DNA of 64,000 nt from Bacteroidales bacterium (lineage in GTDB: Bacteria > Bacteroidota > Bacteroidia > Bacteroidales > Tenuifilaceae), in the NCBI GenBank assembly GCA_013141385.1, contig JABFRB010000019.1:62001-126000 (forward strand). Reading direction: 5' to 3'. Numbering within the stretch: the stretch's first letter is position 1; the number at the start of each line of letters is the position of its first letter. Under the pieces are notes generated by a model. It saw only the letters and a list, made by a program, of their open reading frames with translations, did not search any database and had not been told where the DNA came from. The translations under genes were made by a program, and so were the position numbers. Below, piece after piece: positions 18,925 through 27,855 of the stretch.

Positions 18925-19632
18925 ATGCTCCAGATAATAAATTTAACTAAACTCTATGCCAATGATGTTTTGGCTGTTAACAACCTAAATCTTGAAGTAC
19001 AAAGAGGGGAGATTTATTGTATGCTTGGGGCCAATGGTGCCGGGAAGACAACAACAGTTAACATGATTTTCAATTTCACACCCCCAACCAGCGGTAAGAT
19101 TTTAGTAAATGACATTGATGTAACTATTGATCCACTTGCGGCAAAAAAGCATTTGGCTTATGTTTCTGAAAATGTTATGCTTTACGAGAATTTCTCGGCA
19201 ATTCAAAATCTAGATTACTTTTCAAGGTTAGGTGGGGTTAAAAATTATTCCAAAGCTAATTATACAGCTATTTTAAGTAAGGTTGGATTACCAGAAAATG
19301 CTCACGAAAGAAGAATTAAAACATTTTCGAAGGGAATGAGACAAAAATGTGGAATTGCAATAGCAATAGCAAAAAACTCCGATCTCATTATTTTGGATGA
19401 ACCAACTTCGGGTTTAGATCCCAGAAGTGCAAGAGAATTCATGAATCTTTTGTTTCAACTCCGAAAAGAAGGTAAAACGATTTTAATGACAACCCATGAT
19501 ATTTTTAGAGCGAAGGAAATAGCCAATAAGGTTGGCATTATGTCAAAAGGAAATTTAGTGCTGGAAATGAGTTCTGAGGAAATTAAAAAAGTGGATCTTG
19601 AAAAAATGTATATGGAGTATGTTGAAATCTAA
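18925..19632 (+). CDS. ABC transporter ATP-binding protein
   Basis: This 235-residue ATPase subunit has Walker A GANGAGKTT near residue 36 and a signature-like segment KTFSKGMRQKCGIAIAIA near 138. Walker B is LIILDEPTSGLD with the catalytic Glu, and the H-loop is TTHD. The FSKGMRQ signature is that of the ABC-2 export family (CcmA-like). No permease is encoded next to it; two ABC-2 permeases appear 8.5 and 12 kb downstream (28117 and 31645). These three most likely form one exporter for the mature peptide or for self-protection. All key residues are intact. Confidence 0.88.
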   Translation: MLQIINLTKLYANDVLAVNNLNLEVQRGEIYCMLGANGAGKTTTVNMIFNFTPPTSGKILVNDIDVTIDPLAAKKHLAYVSENVMLYENFSAIQNLDYFSRLGGVKNYSKANYTAILSKVGLPENAHERRIKTFSKGMRQKCGIAIAIAKNSDLIILDEPTSGLDPRSAREFMNLLFQLRKEGKTILMTTHDIFRAKEIANKVGIMSKGNLVLEMSSEEIKKVDLEKMYMEYVEI

Positions 19633-19645
19633 AGAAATTCAATTT

Positions 19646-21757
19646 ATGAACTTTATCTCGAAATTGAAGAATTTAATTATTATTTTTATTCTTATAACAA
19701 TTTCCACCCCCCCTTCATTTGGAAATAAAGATTCAAGTATTTATTCCACCTATATCGATTCATTTGTATATCGAATTAAGCATAGGGATGTAGCAATTGG
19801 AAAAATAATTAAGTATAATTTTCCCCCATTGGAAAAAGGTTCACCTTATGTAATGGAAAATATCGAAGCCGAAAAGTTCTTTCCTAAAAATTTTGAAAAC
19901 GAAAAGTTATATGGCTGCACATTTAAAATAGGAAATAAAATCGAATTAGATAAGAATTTCGAATTTAAAATTAATTTTTATGCCTGTAATATTGATAGTT
20001 TGATTATTGATTTAAAATTGGAATCTATAGACTTTTCTTTGAGGCTCTCTTCGATAAAAATAGGCAAAGACTTACTTTATTATAATTATAACGGAAGTTT
20101 TGAAAAACCATTAAAATATCTAGAAAAGCATGGATTAAATAAAAAGAAGTATAAAATAAATGAAATTGTTATATATGCTTTTCATCAAAAAGGACAAAGG
20201 CTTATTGTAAACGATCTGATTATATATTTACCTATAAAAGTTACAGCATATTCAGAAAATTCGTTAATAAACTCCATAATAAGTAAATTCCCCATTGTTT
20301 ACAATAATCAAAGCAACTTCTGTATTGGAGGTGCAACAACGCCCAAAATTTCCAATTTGTTTGAAACAACCGATGTTGATTATCTTAAATATCCTATCAG
20401 AAGAGATTATATTTCAAAAAATGACGATAAAATTTCAAAGGATCAAGAGTATTTGAATGTTTCAAGTTCTATTAGAAATATAATGGTTGAATATTTTGAA
20501 ACTACTGAAAACAAAAAGAAATATTTGTTACATCAATATGATTCGATTGTAAAAAGATCAAAATCGTTAGATGGTTTCTACCAATCGCTTGCTAATTTTC
20601 TATACAAATTGAATGATAATCACTTTAGATTAGATAATGATAAAGATGAGCCTCTTGAGAATATTCAAATGCCTTTATATTTTCAAAATATAAAAGATCA
20701 TATAGATGTTGTAGCTATTCTTGATACAACATTATTAAACAAAGTAAATTTGGGTGATAGGTTAATTAAAATTAATGGTAAGCCTGTTAACGAAATAATT
20801 AATGAGTTAGATAAGCGTACGGCTGGCAGTACAATTCACACACGTAATATGAAAATATTACAGAAACTACTATACCGAGCTTATAATATTTTTTCCGATA
20901 CTTTACTACTAGAACTGAACGGCTTAGAAAAGGGGAAATACACCTTAAAAATATCTCCCGATCAAGTGTTAAAAAATACGAGAATCAAAATCCCCTATAA
21001 TATAAAAGAAAAGCAAAAACGTTACGATTTTAAACTCATAAACAACTATGCATATTTAAAAGTTGGTGTTTTTCATGACAAAACCTTACGTCCTTTTATT
21101 TATAGTATCATAGATTCGTTGATGACCAGCGATGCGCTTATTCTCGATTTAAGAAACAATCCTGGAGGAGATTTATCAACATTATTTCTGCTATCATTTT
21201 TTATAAATTCTCCCTCGATTTACTTCACATTTTATAATGTAAAGGGTTTTCATGAAACAATTTTGGATCAGCCCGATCCCTACTACTACTATTCGAAGCC
21301 AATCGTAATACTTTTTGATTCTAGAACCACCTGTTCATGTGAATTTTTTATCTGTGCAATGCAAAAATCACATAATGATCTTATAACAATTGGTGCCTCT
21401 AAGACAGCAGGCAGTGGACAAAGTATTAAGTATTTCTATCTTCCAGAAAGTAAATCTTTTAAAGGAAACTTAGTATACAGAACAAATATAGACTATACGG
21501 CTACAGGAGAAATATTAGATGAAATCGGAGGTATAACACCAAAAGTATGGACTGGTTTCGATTCTTATCTCGACCTTGCACCTTATAATGATAAACTTTT
21601 ACGCATGGCTGTTACTTATTTTGACAGTAAATTTGGAGTGGCAAAGACATACAATCATAAATCAAATCTTCTCAATATTATAATCACAGGATCGCTAATA
21701 ACCTTGCTAATTATAGGACTAATTATATTTCTAAAATTTAGAAAAAATAAAGAATAA
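19646..21757 (+). CDS. S41 family (tail-specific) peptidase-like protein
   Basis: From ATG at 19646 the product has 703 residues; two upstream in-frame ATGs (19598, 19619) lie inside the ATPase gene. A signal or anchor segment (LIIIFILITISTPPSFG) opens the protein, and a transmembrane helix followed by KFRKNKE closes it, so most of it faces the periplasm. The region at residues about 360-620 is S41-like. A PDZ-like segment (VNLGDRLIKINGKPVNEII) is followed by ALILDLRNNPGGD, then a candidate nucleophile region DSRTTCSCEFF and a candidate lysine in GASKTAGSG. The first 250 residues are unrecognised. It may trim the peptide after export or give immunity. Confidence 0.72.
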   Translation: MNFISKLKNLIIIFILITISTPPSFGNKDSSIYSTYIDSFVYRIKHRDVAIGKIIKYNFPPLEKGSPYVMENIEAEKFFPKNFENEKLYGCTFKIGNKIELDKNFEFKINFYACNIDSLIIDLKLESIDFSLRLSSIKIGKDLLYYNYNGSFEKPLKYLEKHGLNKKKYKINEIVIYAFHQKGQRLIVNDLIIYLPIKVTAYSENSLINSIISKFPIVYNNQSNFCIGGATTPKISNLFETTDVDYLKYPIRRDYISKNDDKISKDQEYLNVSSSIRNIMVEYFETTENKKKYLLHQYDSIVKRSKSLDGFYQSLANFLYKLNDNHFRLDNDKDEPLENIQMPLYFQNIKDHIDVVAILDTTLLNKVNLGDRLIKINGKPVNEIINELDKRTAGSTIHTRNMKILQKLLYRAYNIFSDTLLLELNGLEKGKYTLKISPDQVLKNTRIKIPYNIKEKQKRYDFKLINNYAYLKVGVFHDKTLRPFIYSIIDSLMTSDALILDLRNNPGGDLSTLFLLSFFINSPSIYFTFYNVKGFHETILDQPDPYYYYSKPIVILFDSRTTCSCEFFICAMQKSHNDLITIGASKTAGSGQSIKYFYLPESKSFKGNLVYRTNIDYTATGEILDEIGGITPKVWTGFDSYLDLAPYNDKLLRMAVTYFDSKFGVAKTYNHKSNLLNIIITGSLITLLIIGLIIFLKFRKNKE

Positions 21758-21764
21758 TAAAAAT

Positions 21765-22697
21765 ATGAATACCCAGAGAATAAAGACATTTATCCTTGAA
21801 GAAAACCACGAGGCTTTTATCATTTGGAATAATGAAATTTGGAAAGAATCTTTAAATCCAAAAGATAATATATTGCTTCATATTGATGAGCATATTGACA
21901 TGGTTCCACCTAGGGTAAAAACATCAATATACGATGTGAACAATTTCGAAACTCTAGTTCGCTTTACTTATGAGGAATTATCGATAAACTCTTTTATTAT
22001 CCCTGCAATATTTAAGGGGGTTTTTAGTCGAATTTTCTGGATCAATCGAAATAGCAAACATTCCAGCACTATCAAAAGATGTGTTAGAACATATAACAAC
22101 GAGGGTAAAAAATTTATCTTGTTTAATCCTGTAAAAATTCCAAGTAATGGCAATGTGGATATGAAAAAATATATTGTCATGCCAACAAACATAAATGATC
22201 TTAAACTAACAAATCACAAAAACATCGTATTGGATATAAGTTTAAATTATTTTTCCTGTGTATCTGATCCGAATGAATACAAAGTAAATTATATTGAAAT
22301 AACTAAAAATGAATTTGATGAGTTTGTTGAGAACTATAAATACCATAGCCTAAAGTTTGAATTAATTGGTCATAGAATTACTGCTCGTGAAGAACAAGGA
22401 AAGTACTATTACGTTATTAATGACCACGATGAGATCTATTCTAAAGTTAGTGCCTTAACAAAAGACGAAATAATCAGACGAATCGATTCATTTGTTAGCT
22501 CTCTAGTAAAAAATAATATTATCCCCAGCCTCATTACATTAACCAGATCTTCAAAGAGTGGTTACACCCCGGAAGATTGGGTTGATATTATAGAGAATGA
22601 ATTGCTCGACAGACTAAAGAGAATTTATAATCTTGAAATCTCTTTTATTGAAAAGTACCTGAAAAAAAATTTAAATCAGAAAACAATAGAATGTTAA
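21765..22697 (+). CDS. UPF0489 paralogue with altered metal-binding motif
   Basis: This 310-residue protein is a clear paralogue of the one at 16684-17580 (shared EENHEAFIIWN, HIDEH, YHSLKFE, GKYYYVINDHDEIY, IIENELLDRL). The first motif is kept (H39, D41, H43, D45). The second motif, DIDLD in the active-type copy, is here D157-I-S159-L-N161, losing two of three Asp residues. In arginase-type enzymes this would break the Mn site. It could be an inactive partner, a substrate-binding subunit or an enzyme with changed chemistry. It starts 7 bp after the S41-like gene and is followed by the GNAT gene in the same direction. Confidence 0.75.
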   Translation: MNTQRIKTFILEENHEAFIIWNNEIWKESLNPKDNILLHIDEHIDMVPPRVKTSIYDVNNFETLVRFTYEELSINSFIIPAIFKGVFSRIFWINRNSKHSSTIKRCVRTYNNEGKKFILFNPVKIPSNGNVDMKKYIVMPTNINDLKLTNHKNIVLDISLNYFSCVSDPNEYKVNYIEITKNEFDEFVENYKYHSLKFELIGHRITAREEQGKYYYVINDHDEIYSKVSALTKDEIIRRIDSFVSSLVKNNIIPSLITLTRSSKSGYTPEDWVDIIENELLDRLKRIYNLEISFIEKYLKKNLNQKTIEC

Positions 22698-22709
22698 ATT
22701 TTATTCTGA

Positions 22710-23249
22710 ATGATTATAAGAAAAGCTAACTTATCGGATGCCAAAAGTATAGCAAAAATTCATTACGAATCCAGAGAACTTGAATTGAGCCGTACATTGG
22801 GAAGAATCTTACATGAGTCTTCACTCAAAGAATTCGAAAGATATTGGAAGCTGCATTTTATGAATCTTAAGGATGAAACATTAGTTTGCGAAGAGGCTAA
22901 TAATATCATTGGATTTATTACATATATTAATGGGTGGAAAGATAAAGGTTCTGAAAAAATATTGGTTGGAGTAATATCTGCAATTTATATATCTCCTGTG
23001 CAATTACAAAAAGGTTATGGAATGACTCTCATAAAGGAGGCTATGTCCAAAATGAAAGATAAAGGGACTGAAGAAGTATTTGTGTGGGTAATTGATAATA
23101 ACAACCCTGCTATTCGCTTTTATGAAAAAGTGGGTTTTGCCAAAGAGTCTGTAACTCGTGTAAAAAATCATAATGAAGCACAAGTAATTGAGTGCAGATA
23201 TCGGTTATTCTTATCACAAGAATTATTAAATAAGATAATGCTTTTATAA
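22710..23249 (+). CDS. GNAT family N-acetyltransferase
   Basis: This 179-residue protein is a full-length GNAT acetyltransferase. It starts MIIRKANLSDAKSIAKIHYES, the acetyl-CoA loop reads QKGYGM near residue 98, and the C-terminal motif is NNPAIRFYEKVGFAKE. It would move an acetyl (or other acyl) group from CoA to an amine, plausibly a free amine on the peptide such as an ornithine side chain or N-terminus; this is inferred from position. The last 34 codons recur 772 bp downstream (23917-24021), showing that the precursor region was duplicated together with the tail of this gene. Confidence 0.85.
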   Translation: MIIRKANLSDAKSIAKIHYESRELELSRTLGRILHESSLKEFERYWKLHFMNLKDETLVCEEANNIIGFITYINGWKDKGSEKILVGVISAIYISPVQLQKGYGMTLIKEAMSKMKDKGTEEVFVWVIDNNNPAIRFYEKVGFAKESVTRVKNHNEAQVIECRYRLFLSQELLNKIMLL

Positions 23250-23361
23250 AATATATAGTAGTGGTTCGGTCAATATTTTTCTGACAAAAAATAAATTCCT
23301 AGTAAAAAATAATTGCAAAATAGTGGATCAGAAAATAACATAAGAGAAAATATTTTTAAAA

Positions 23362-23370
23362 GAAAGGAGG
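23362..23370 (+). promoter_or_regulatory. Strong Shine-Dalgarno site of precursor 1
   Basis: GAAAGGAGG ends 11 nt before ATG at 23382. It decides the start: an in-frame ATG 69 bp further upstream lacks such a site. Strong SD sites are uncommon in Bacteroidota, so high translation of this small gene is likely. Confidence 0.8.
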
Positions 23371-23381
23371 TATATATACAA

Positions 23382-23507
23382 ATGGTAAAAAAATTGGTTA
23401 AACCAGAAGTTAATGAAGAAGTAGTAGTTCCTTTTTCAGAAGGTGGTGGTTCATGTAGCCCACAAAGAAACTATGCTGATGAAGAAATAGATGATATTAC
23501 ATTCTAA
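23382..23507 (+). CDS. RiPP precursor peptide 1 (41 aa)
   Basis: This short gene encodes a 41-residue peptide starting MVKKLVKPEVNEEVVV and ending in the block C25-SPQRNYADEEIDDITF. The first 20 residues look like a leader; GGGS at 21-24 may be the linker or cleavage site. The C-terminal 17 residues are shared, apart from one Ile/Val change, with the second peptide at 24165. The core has one Cys and one Arg, and the Arg is a natural target for the UPF0489 proteins nearby. It does not match the Bacteroidota GG-leader families I know. It lies between the GNAT gene and the duplicated copy, with the main maturase gene directly after the second copy. Confidence 0.85.
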   Translation: MVKKLVKPEVNEEVVVPFSEGGGSCSPQRNYADEEIDDITF

Positions 23508-23916
23508 AGCATATGTTACTTTTTTAAAGTTAAATAAAATTTGATTTTTGAAACTAGCGTTTGTGCCTTTTCTCTTATGTTTCTTTTTAAATACTGTAAC
23601 AATCAATAGTATTCCATTTAAATCAATTCTGATAATTTAAAAAAGAAGTTTTTAATAAATTATTATAAATATAATATCTTTATTTTCAATAAAAACACTT
23701 GAAAATCTGTCACATATAGGTTTAAAAAGTGAAAATTGAGTGACCAAAGCCATTTTTAGTCGACTTCTTAGTCTTACTAAATTTTAAAATTTGCTAATTT
23801 TTGTTTTTAATCGTCTAATTTTCTAATGTAGTAAGGTAAAAGGTAAATTTTCCTTATAGCTTCACCTAAGAATAAACCTTTTTAAAAACGGGGCGACTTC
23901 ATTGCACAAATAGGAA

Positions 23917-24021
23917 GAGTCTGTAACTCGCATAAAAAGTCATAATGAAACACAAGTAATTGAGTGCCGGTATCAATTATCCCTATCACAAGAATTAATG
24001 AATCGGATAATGCTTTTATAA
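23917..24021 (+). pseudogene. Duplicated C-terminal fragment of the GNAT gene
   Basis: The 34 codons plus stop encode ESVTRIKSHNETQVIECRY and so on, still in frame and about 75% identical to the real acetyltransferase end (23145-23249). No start or upstream domain is present, so it is a leftover of the tandem duplication. Confidence 0.85.
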
Positions 24022-24146
24022 AAATTGTAATAGCAGTCGGGCTAATAATCCTCTAATAATAAAAGAATAATTTTTTTCTACTGAAAAAATTCAATGACAA
24101 AATAACGGGTCAAAAAATATTAACGTAAGAGAAAATATTTTTAAAA

Positions 24147-24155
24147 GAAAGGAGG
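24147..24155 (+). promoter_or_regulatory. Strong Shine-Dalgarno site of precursor 2
   Basis: The same GAAAGGAGG word as in copy 1 lies 9 nt before ATG at 24165. It supports translation of this very short gene. Confidence 0.8.
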
Positions 24156-24164
24156 TATTTGCAA

Positions 24165-24281
24165 ATGGTAAAAAATTTGGTTAACGCAGAAAGTGTTGCA
24201 GCAGAAGAAATGATAGACGCTGATGCTTGTAGCCCACAAAGAAACTATGCTGATGAAGAAGTAGATGATATTACATTCTAA
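24165..24281 (+). CDS. RiPP precursor peptide 2 (38 aa)
   Basis: This 38-residue peptide starts MVKNLVNAESVAAEEMIDADA and ends C22-SPQRNYADEEVDDITF. Against precursor 1 the leader has diverged strongly outside MVKxLV, lacks the GGGS stretch and is three residues shorter. The core differs by only one conservative change. Such a pattern (variable leader middle, fixed core) suggests that the whole block from Cys onward matters for the product or for enzyme binding. The acidic tail DEEVDDITF could instead be a follower recognised by the enzymes. The radical SAM maturase begins 138 bp downstream. Confidence 0.85.
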   Translation: MVKNLVNAESVAAEEMIDADACSPQRNYADEEVDDITF

Positions 24282-24419
24282 AGCATATATTACTTTTTTA
24301 AAATTAAATAGGTGAAATTGATTTTTGAGACTAGCGTTTGTGCTTTTTCTCTTATGTTACTTTTTAAATACTGTAACTGTCAATCGTATTAAATTTAAAT
24401 CAATTCTGATAATTTGAAA

Positions 24420-25847
24420 ATGAAAAGAAGTATATATAACATAATTATTGAAAATAAAGATTATAATAATTGGTTATTATTTAACTCCAGAATTTGTTCT
24501 CTTCTAGAAATAGATGAACACGTTAAAAAGTATTTAGAAGGTGACTTTAATTTTCAGGAAAATAATTATCAGGAAGCGCAACAGTTAAATGAAGAGGATA
24601 AAACTGCTTTATATGAGTCTGGAATTTTAGTTGATGACGATTTTGATGAACTTACAGATGTAATGGGATTAGACAAAAAAGGTTATGATTTATATGAAAA
24701 CATAGAAAATTATTTAAATTTGACAATATGTCCTACCTACGGTTGTAACATGCGGTGTTCCTATTGTTATGAATCTTTTTATAAAGATTCAAAGAATTAT
24801 GGGATGATGAATGAAGAGGTGCAGCAAGATATAATTAATCTATATACTAACCATTGTGTCAAGAATAAGCACAAGAGTGATAATATTATCGCAGACACCA
24901 TTTCATGGTATGGTGGGGAACCTTTATTAAACCTAAAGGTTATAAATAATGTCCAAGGGCAAATAAATAAAATACAAAAACAATTTAACAGAAAGCTAAA
25001 AAGATCAATAACGACCAATGGAATTTTGCTGAATTCGAAATCTCTACGTGTGTTAAAAGATAACGAAATTAATGATATTCAGGTTACGATTGACGGACCT
25101 CCTGTGATACACAATAAAAGAAGATACTATCCCAAAGATCCAACAAAGTCCTTCGATATCATTCTGAATAACTTAGCAATAATCGATGATTATTTTAAAA
25201 TAACAATCAGGGTTAATGTAGATAAGGAAAATTATAAATACCTTGATAATACTTTGGAGGAATTGGTTACAAGAAAAATTTGGCCTCGAAAAAACATAAC
25301 TTTATACACTGCTAATATAAAATGTCATACTTTAAATAATGTGAATTATTCTATGGAGCAAAATATGTTTGCTAAGATAAAACGTGAATTTAGATTGAAA
25401 AAACTGGAAACATATAATTTGCTCACAAATGGTAATGCTAAGTTTAAATTAATCTTCCCTACACGCAAAAAAGACGGTTGTATTACTGCAATTGGTAAAA
25501 ACGCTTATGTAATTGGACCCCAGGGAGATATTTATAAATGCTGGAGCAATGTAGGAAGTGAGAAATATAGCGTTGGAAATATCAGTGAGATAATTGAAGG
25601 AGATAATTTTAGTAATAAATATTCTTTCAACATTACTTCTGAATTACGGAATAAACTAGGTTGTTATTCATGTAAAATATTACCGATTTGTTCAATTTCT
25701 TGTCCTGAATCCTATATTAGAGAAGGAACAATTAATCACGATTTCTTATGTTCAAAATGGAAATTCATCTTAGAAGATACCCTTCTCTTTAATTACAATT
25801 TACAAAAAAAACATCCAGAATTGGTTGCGCCAGCAAAAAAAGTTTAA
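24420..25847 (+). CDS. Radical SAM/SPASM peptide maturase
   Basis: From ATG at 24420 the product has 475 residues (a TTG six bases upstream is possible). The first 95 residues form an N-terminal domain before the barrel, as in known peptide maturases. C109-x3-C113-x2-C116 (YGCNMRCSYCYES) is the SAM cluster motif, followed by SWYGGEPLL. A full SPASM region has cysteines in DGCITAIG, YKCWSN, LGCYSCKILPICSISCPES and FLCSKW. This arrangement resembles enzymes forming cross-links or thioethers on ribosomal peptides. It is the first complete gene after the two precursors and therefore the prime candidate for core modification. Confidence 0.85.
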   Translation: MKRSIYNIIIENKDYNNWLLFNSRICSLLEIDEHVKKYLEGDFNFQENNYQEAQQLNEEDKTALYESGILVDDDFDELTDVMGLDKKGYDLYENIENYLNLTICPTYGCNMRCSYCYESFYKDSKNYGMMNEEVQQDIINLYTNHCVKNKHKSDNIIADTISWYGGEPLLNLKVINNVQGQINKIQKQFNRKLKRSITTNGILLNSKSLRVLKDNEINDIQVTIDGPPVIHNKRRYYPKDPTKSFDIILNNLAIIDDYFKITIRVNVDKENYKYLDNTLEELVTRKIWPRKNITLYTANIKCHTLNNVNYSMEQNMFAKIKREFRLKKLETYNLLTNGNAKFKLIFPTRKKDGCITAIGKNAYVIGPQGDIYKCWSNVGSEKYSVGNISEIIEGDNFSNKYSFNITSELRNKLGCYSCKILPICSISCPESYIREGTINHDFLCSKWKFILEDTLLFNYNLQKKHPELVAPAKKV

Positions 25848-25929
25848 GCAAAGGTATAGTTAATATTAAAATTCGTTAGTCTTATTTTAAAATAGTAAAT
25901 ACCCTTAATTATCTTATTATTCGATTTAA

Positions 25930-27855
25930 ATGGAAAAAATTAAGATTGCTATTGTTGATAGCGGAATTGATTTAAAGCATCCTAAGTTTAAAAATTTGGA
26001 AGAAAATGTTGTTTGCTGGAATATTTTAAACCAGACAAAAAGTGCAGAAGATCAGGATTTGGGAAATGGCAAAGGACACGGTACTGGAATATTTTCAATT
26101 ATTTACGATCATTTACATGATAATCTCCAAGATTTTACATTTTATATAGTCAAAATTTTTGATGAACTTGGTCATACTTCAGAAGACTATCTGATAAAGG
26201 CAATCGAATACTGCATAGATAATAAAGTACATATCATTAATTTAAGTTTAGGTATTGAAAAAAAATCTCCATCAAAAGAATTGCATGATGTCTGTGAGCG
26301 CGCTTACAAACAAGGTATAATCATTATCGCCTCTGCAAGCGATAATGCAGTTGCAACATATCCCGCTTATTTTCCTTTCGTTTTTGGAGTTACAGGAGGA
26401 ATAATCAGTTTAAAAAAAGATTACGGTATCATAGAAAATAGCCCTATTCAGTTCATTGGTAAAGGCAACTTACAACGAGTTGCTGATTATAACTCAAATT
26501 ATGCGTTTGTTGCCGGAAATAGCCAAGCTACAGCTCATATTACGGGAATTGTTAGCTCAATAAAAAGGGGAAATATTGATTGGTCCTTTCATAAAATTGA
26601 AAAACATTTATTTGAAAACGGCAAAAAGGATATCAGGGTTTTCACCAATCGTTTTATGCAATATGTAGATCCTAAAGGTTGGATTGGTTATAGAATTAAA
26701 CCATCAAATGAAGAAAAAATAAAAATACTGGAAAAATTCTTTTCTTTTAAGCATAGGTTCTCTTGGATGAAAAAAATAGCCATATATCCAGTAAGTAATA
26801 AAGAGATGAAGGCTTTTTTCTATTTTGCGGATCTTTGTCCTTTTGAAATTGTTGAAGTTTATGATTTCCCAAGATTCGGAGCCCGAGATAAAAATATAGA
26901 AATTAATGACACCAATTTAGAGATAAATTGGGATTTAAATGAAAACTCTTTTAATGATGTAGATACTTTGGTAATAGGGCATCCGTATGATACGGCTATT
27001 GAATTAAATACGAAATTCGCAGATAAGATCATTAATAAGTGCGTTGAAAAAAAGATGAATTTCTTTGTTTTTGATAAACTTCTGTATTTAGAGTTAAAAA
27101 ACAAGTTAAAAGATTATCCAGCAACAATATATTATCCGAACGACTTTACAACTTTAATGGATTTAACCAAACTATTAAATTTTGATTCAATAACTATACC
27201 AAGTTTATCAGTAGTGGGAGTTACCCCTCAGAGCGGGAAATTTACAACTCAATTAACCATTAAGAAAGTTTTAGAAAAAGAAGGATATTCAATAGGTTGG
27301 TTATCTACTGAGCCTCAGGGTGAATTGTTTGGAGCAGATCTCTGTTTACCCATTGGAGGAGAAATTAACAGTCTAACTCTTGGTTCTTGGCCCTACTTCT
27401 TATCTTCCATGATTTCAGGAATTGAAAAATATAAAAAACCTGATATTTTCCTTACAGGTCATCAATCTGGTTTGGTTCAACAGTATAAACAACATTTCCA
27501 GATAGATACTTTAAATTCAATAAATTTTCTTGCATCAGCACAACCGGATGCGGTAGTGTGTGCAATAAATCCTGCGTATGCTGCCGATCAACTTGAACGG
27601 GTTGTTATAATATTGAAAAACCTTTTTCAGCTTCCTATTTTATTTTTTACCTTATCCAAAAGGAGTATCTCTCCTCAGAAGATGAATTCGGAAAGTATCC
27701 ATTTAAAAAATGAGATGTTAGATGAAAATGAATGGAAACGACTAGCTGATGAGATTTCTAACAAATATGGTTTACCCGTCATTGATCCATTAGATGAATC
27801 ACAAAATCATATCATAGTAGAACGAATAACTAATTTTTTTAAAGCAAATGATTAA
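25930..27855 (+). CDS. Subtilisin-like protease fused to DUF1611-like P-loop domain
   Basis: This 641-residue protein has no signal peptide. Residues 1-265 form an S8 protease with triad D10 (AIVDSGID), H50 (GKGHGTG) and S198 (GNSQATAH), and with oxyanion Asn near 139. Residues about 280-641 resemble DUF1611. They show a P-loop-like VVGVTPQSGKFTTQ near 428-442, then DIFLTGHQSGLVQQ and AQPDAVVCAINP. DUF1611 members include an amino-acid N-acyl transferase of D-glutamate metabolism, so the C-terminal half may bind nucleotide or an acidic residue. I do not know this fusion. A cytoplasmic leader or follower protease coupled to a second reaction is likely. Confidence 0.78.
   Translation: MEKIKIAIVDSGIDLKHPKFKNLEENVVCWNILNQTKSAEDQDLGNGKGHGTGIFSIIYDHLHDNLQDFTFYIVKIFDELGHTSEDYLIKAIEYCIDNKVHIINLSLGIEKKSPSKELHDVCERAYKQGIIIIASASDNAVATYPAYFPFVFGVTGGIISLKKDYGIIENSPIQFIGKGNLQRVADYNSNYAFVAGNSQATAHITGIVSSIKRGNIDWSFHKIEKHLFENGKKDIRVFTNRFMQYVDPKGWIGYRIKPSNEEKIKILEKFFSFKHRFSWMKKIAIYPVSNKEMKAFFYFADLCPFEIVEVYDFPRFGARDKNIEINDTNLEINWDLNENSFNDVDTLVIGHPYDTAIELNTKFADKIINKCVEKKMNFFVFDKLLYLELKNKLKDYPATIYYPNDFTTLMDLTKLLNFDSITIPSLSVVGVTPQSGKFTTQLTIKKVLEKEGYSIGWLSTEPQGELFGADLCLPIGGEINSLTLGSWPYFLSSMISGIEKYKKPDIFLTGHQSGLVQQYKQHFQIDTLNSINFLASAQPDAVVCAINPAYAADQLERVVIILKNLFQLPILFFTLSKRSISPQKMNSESIHLKNEMLDENEWKRLADEISNKYGLPVIDPLDESQNHIIVERITNFFKAND

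Larger units (their letters stand above)
23145..24430 (+). repeat. Tandem duplication of the precursor region
   Basis: Copy 1 (23145-23648) and copy 2 (23917-24430) are direct repeats. Each holds the last 34 codons of the acetyltransferase, a leader with GAAAGGAGG, a precursor gene, and a shared 3' segment (CTAGCGTTTGTGC, then CTTATGTT and TAAATACTGTAAC). Each ends at or just before the radical SAM start. In copy 1 the radical SAM start is lost. The 268-bp spacer holds no gene. Confidence 0.88.

Noticed and set aside
23313-23381. Upstream ATG giving a 64-residue first precursor
   Set aside because: The strong SD site lies between it and ATG 23382, and the duplicated copy supports the short form.
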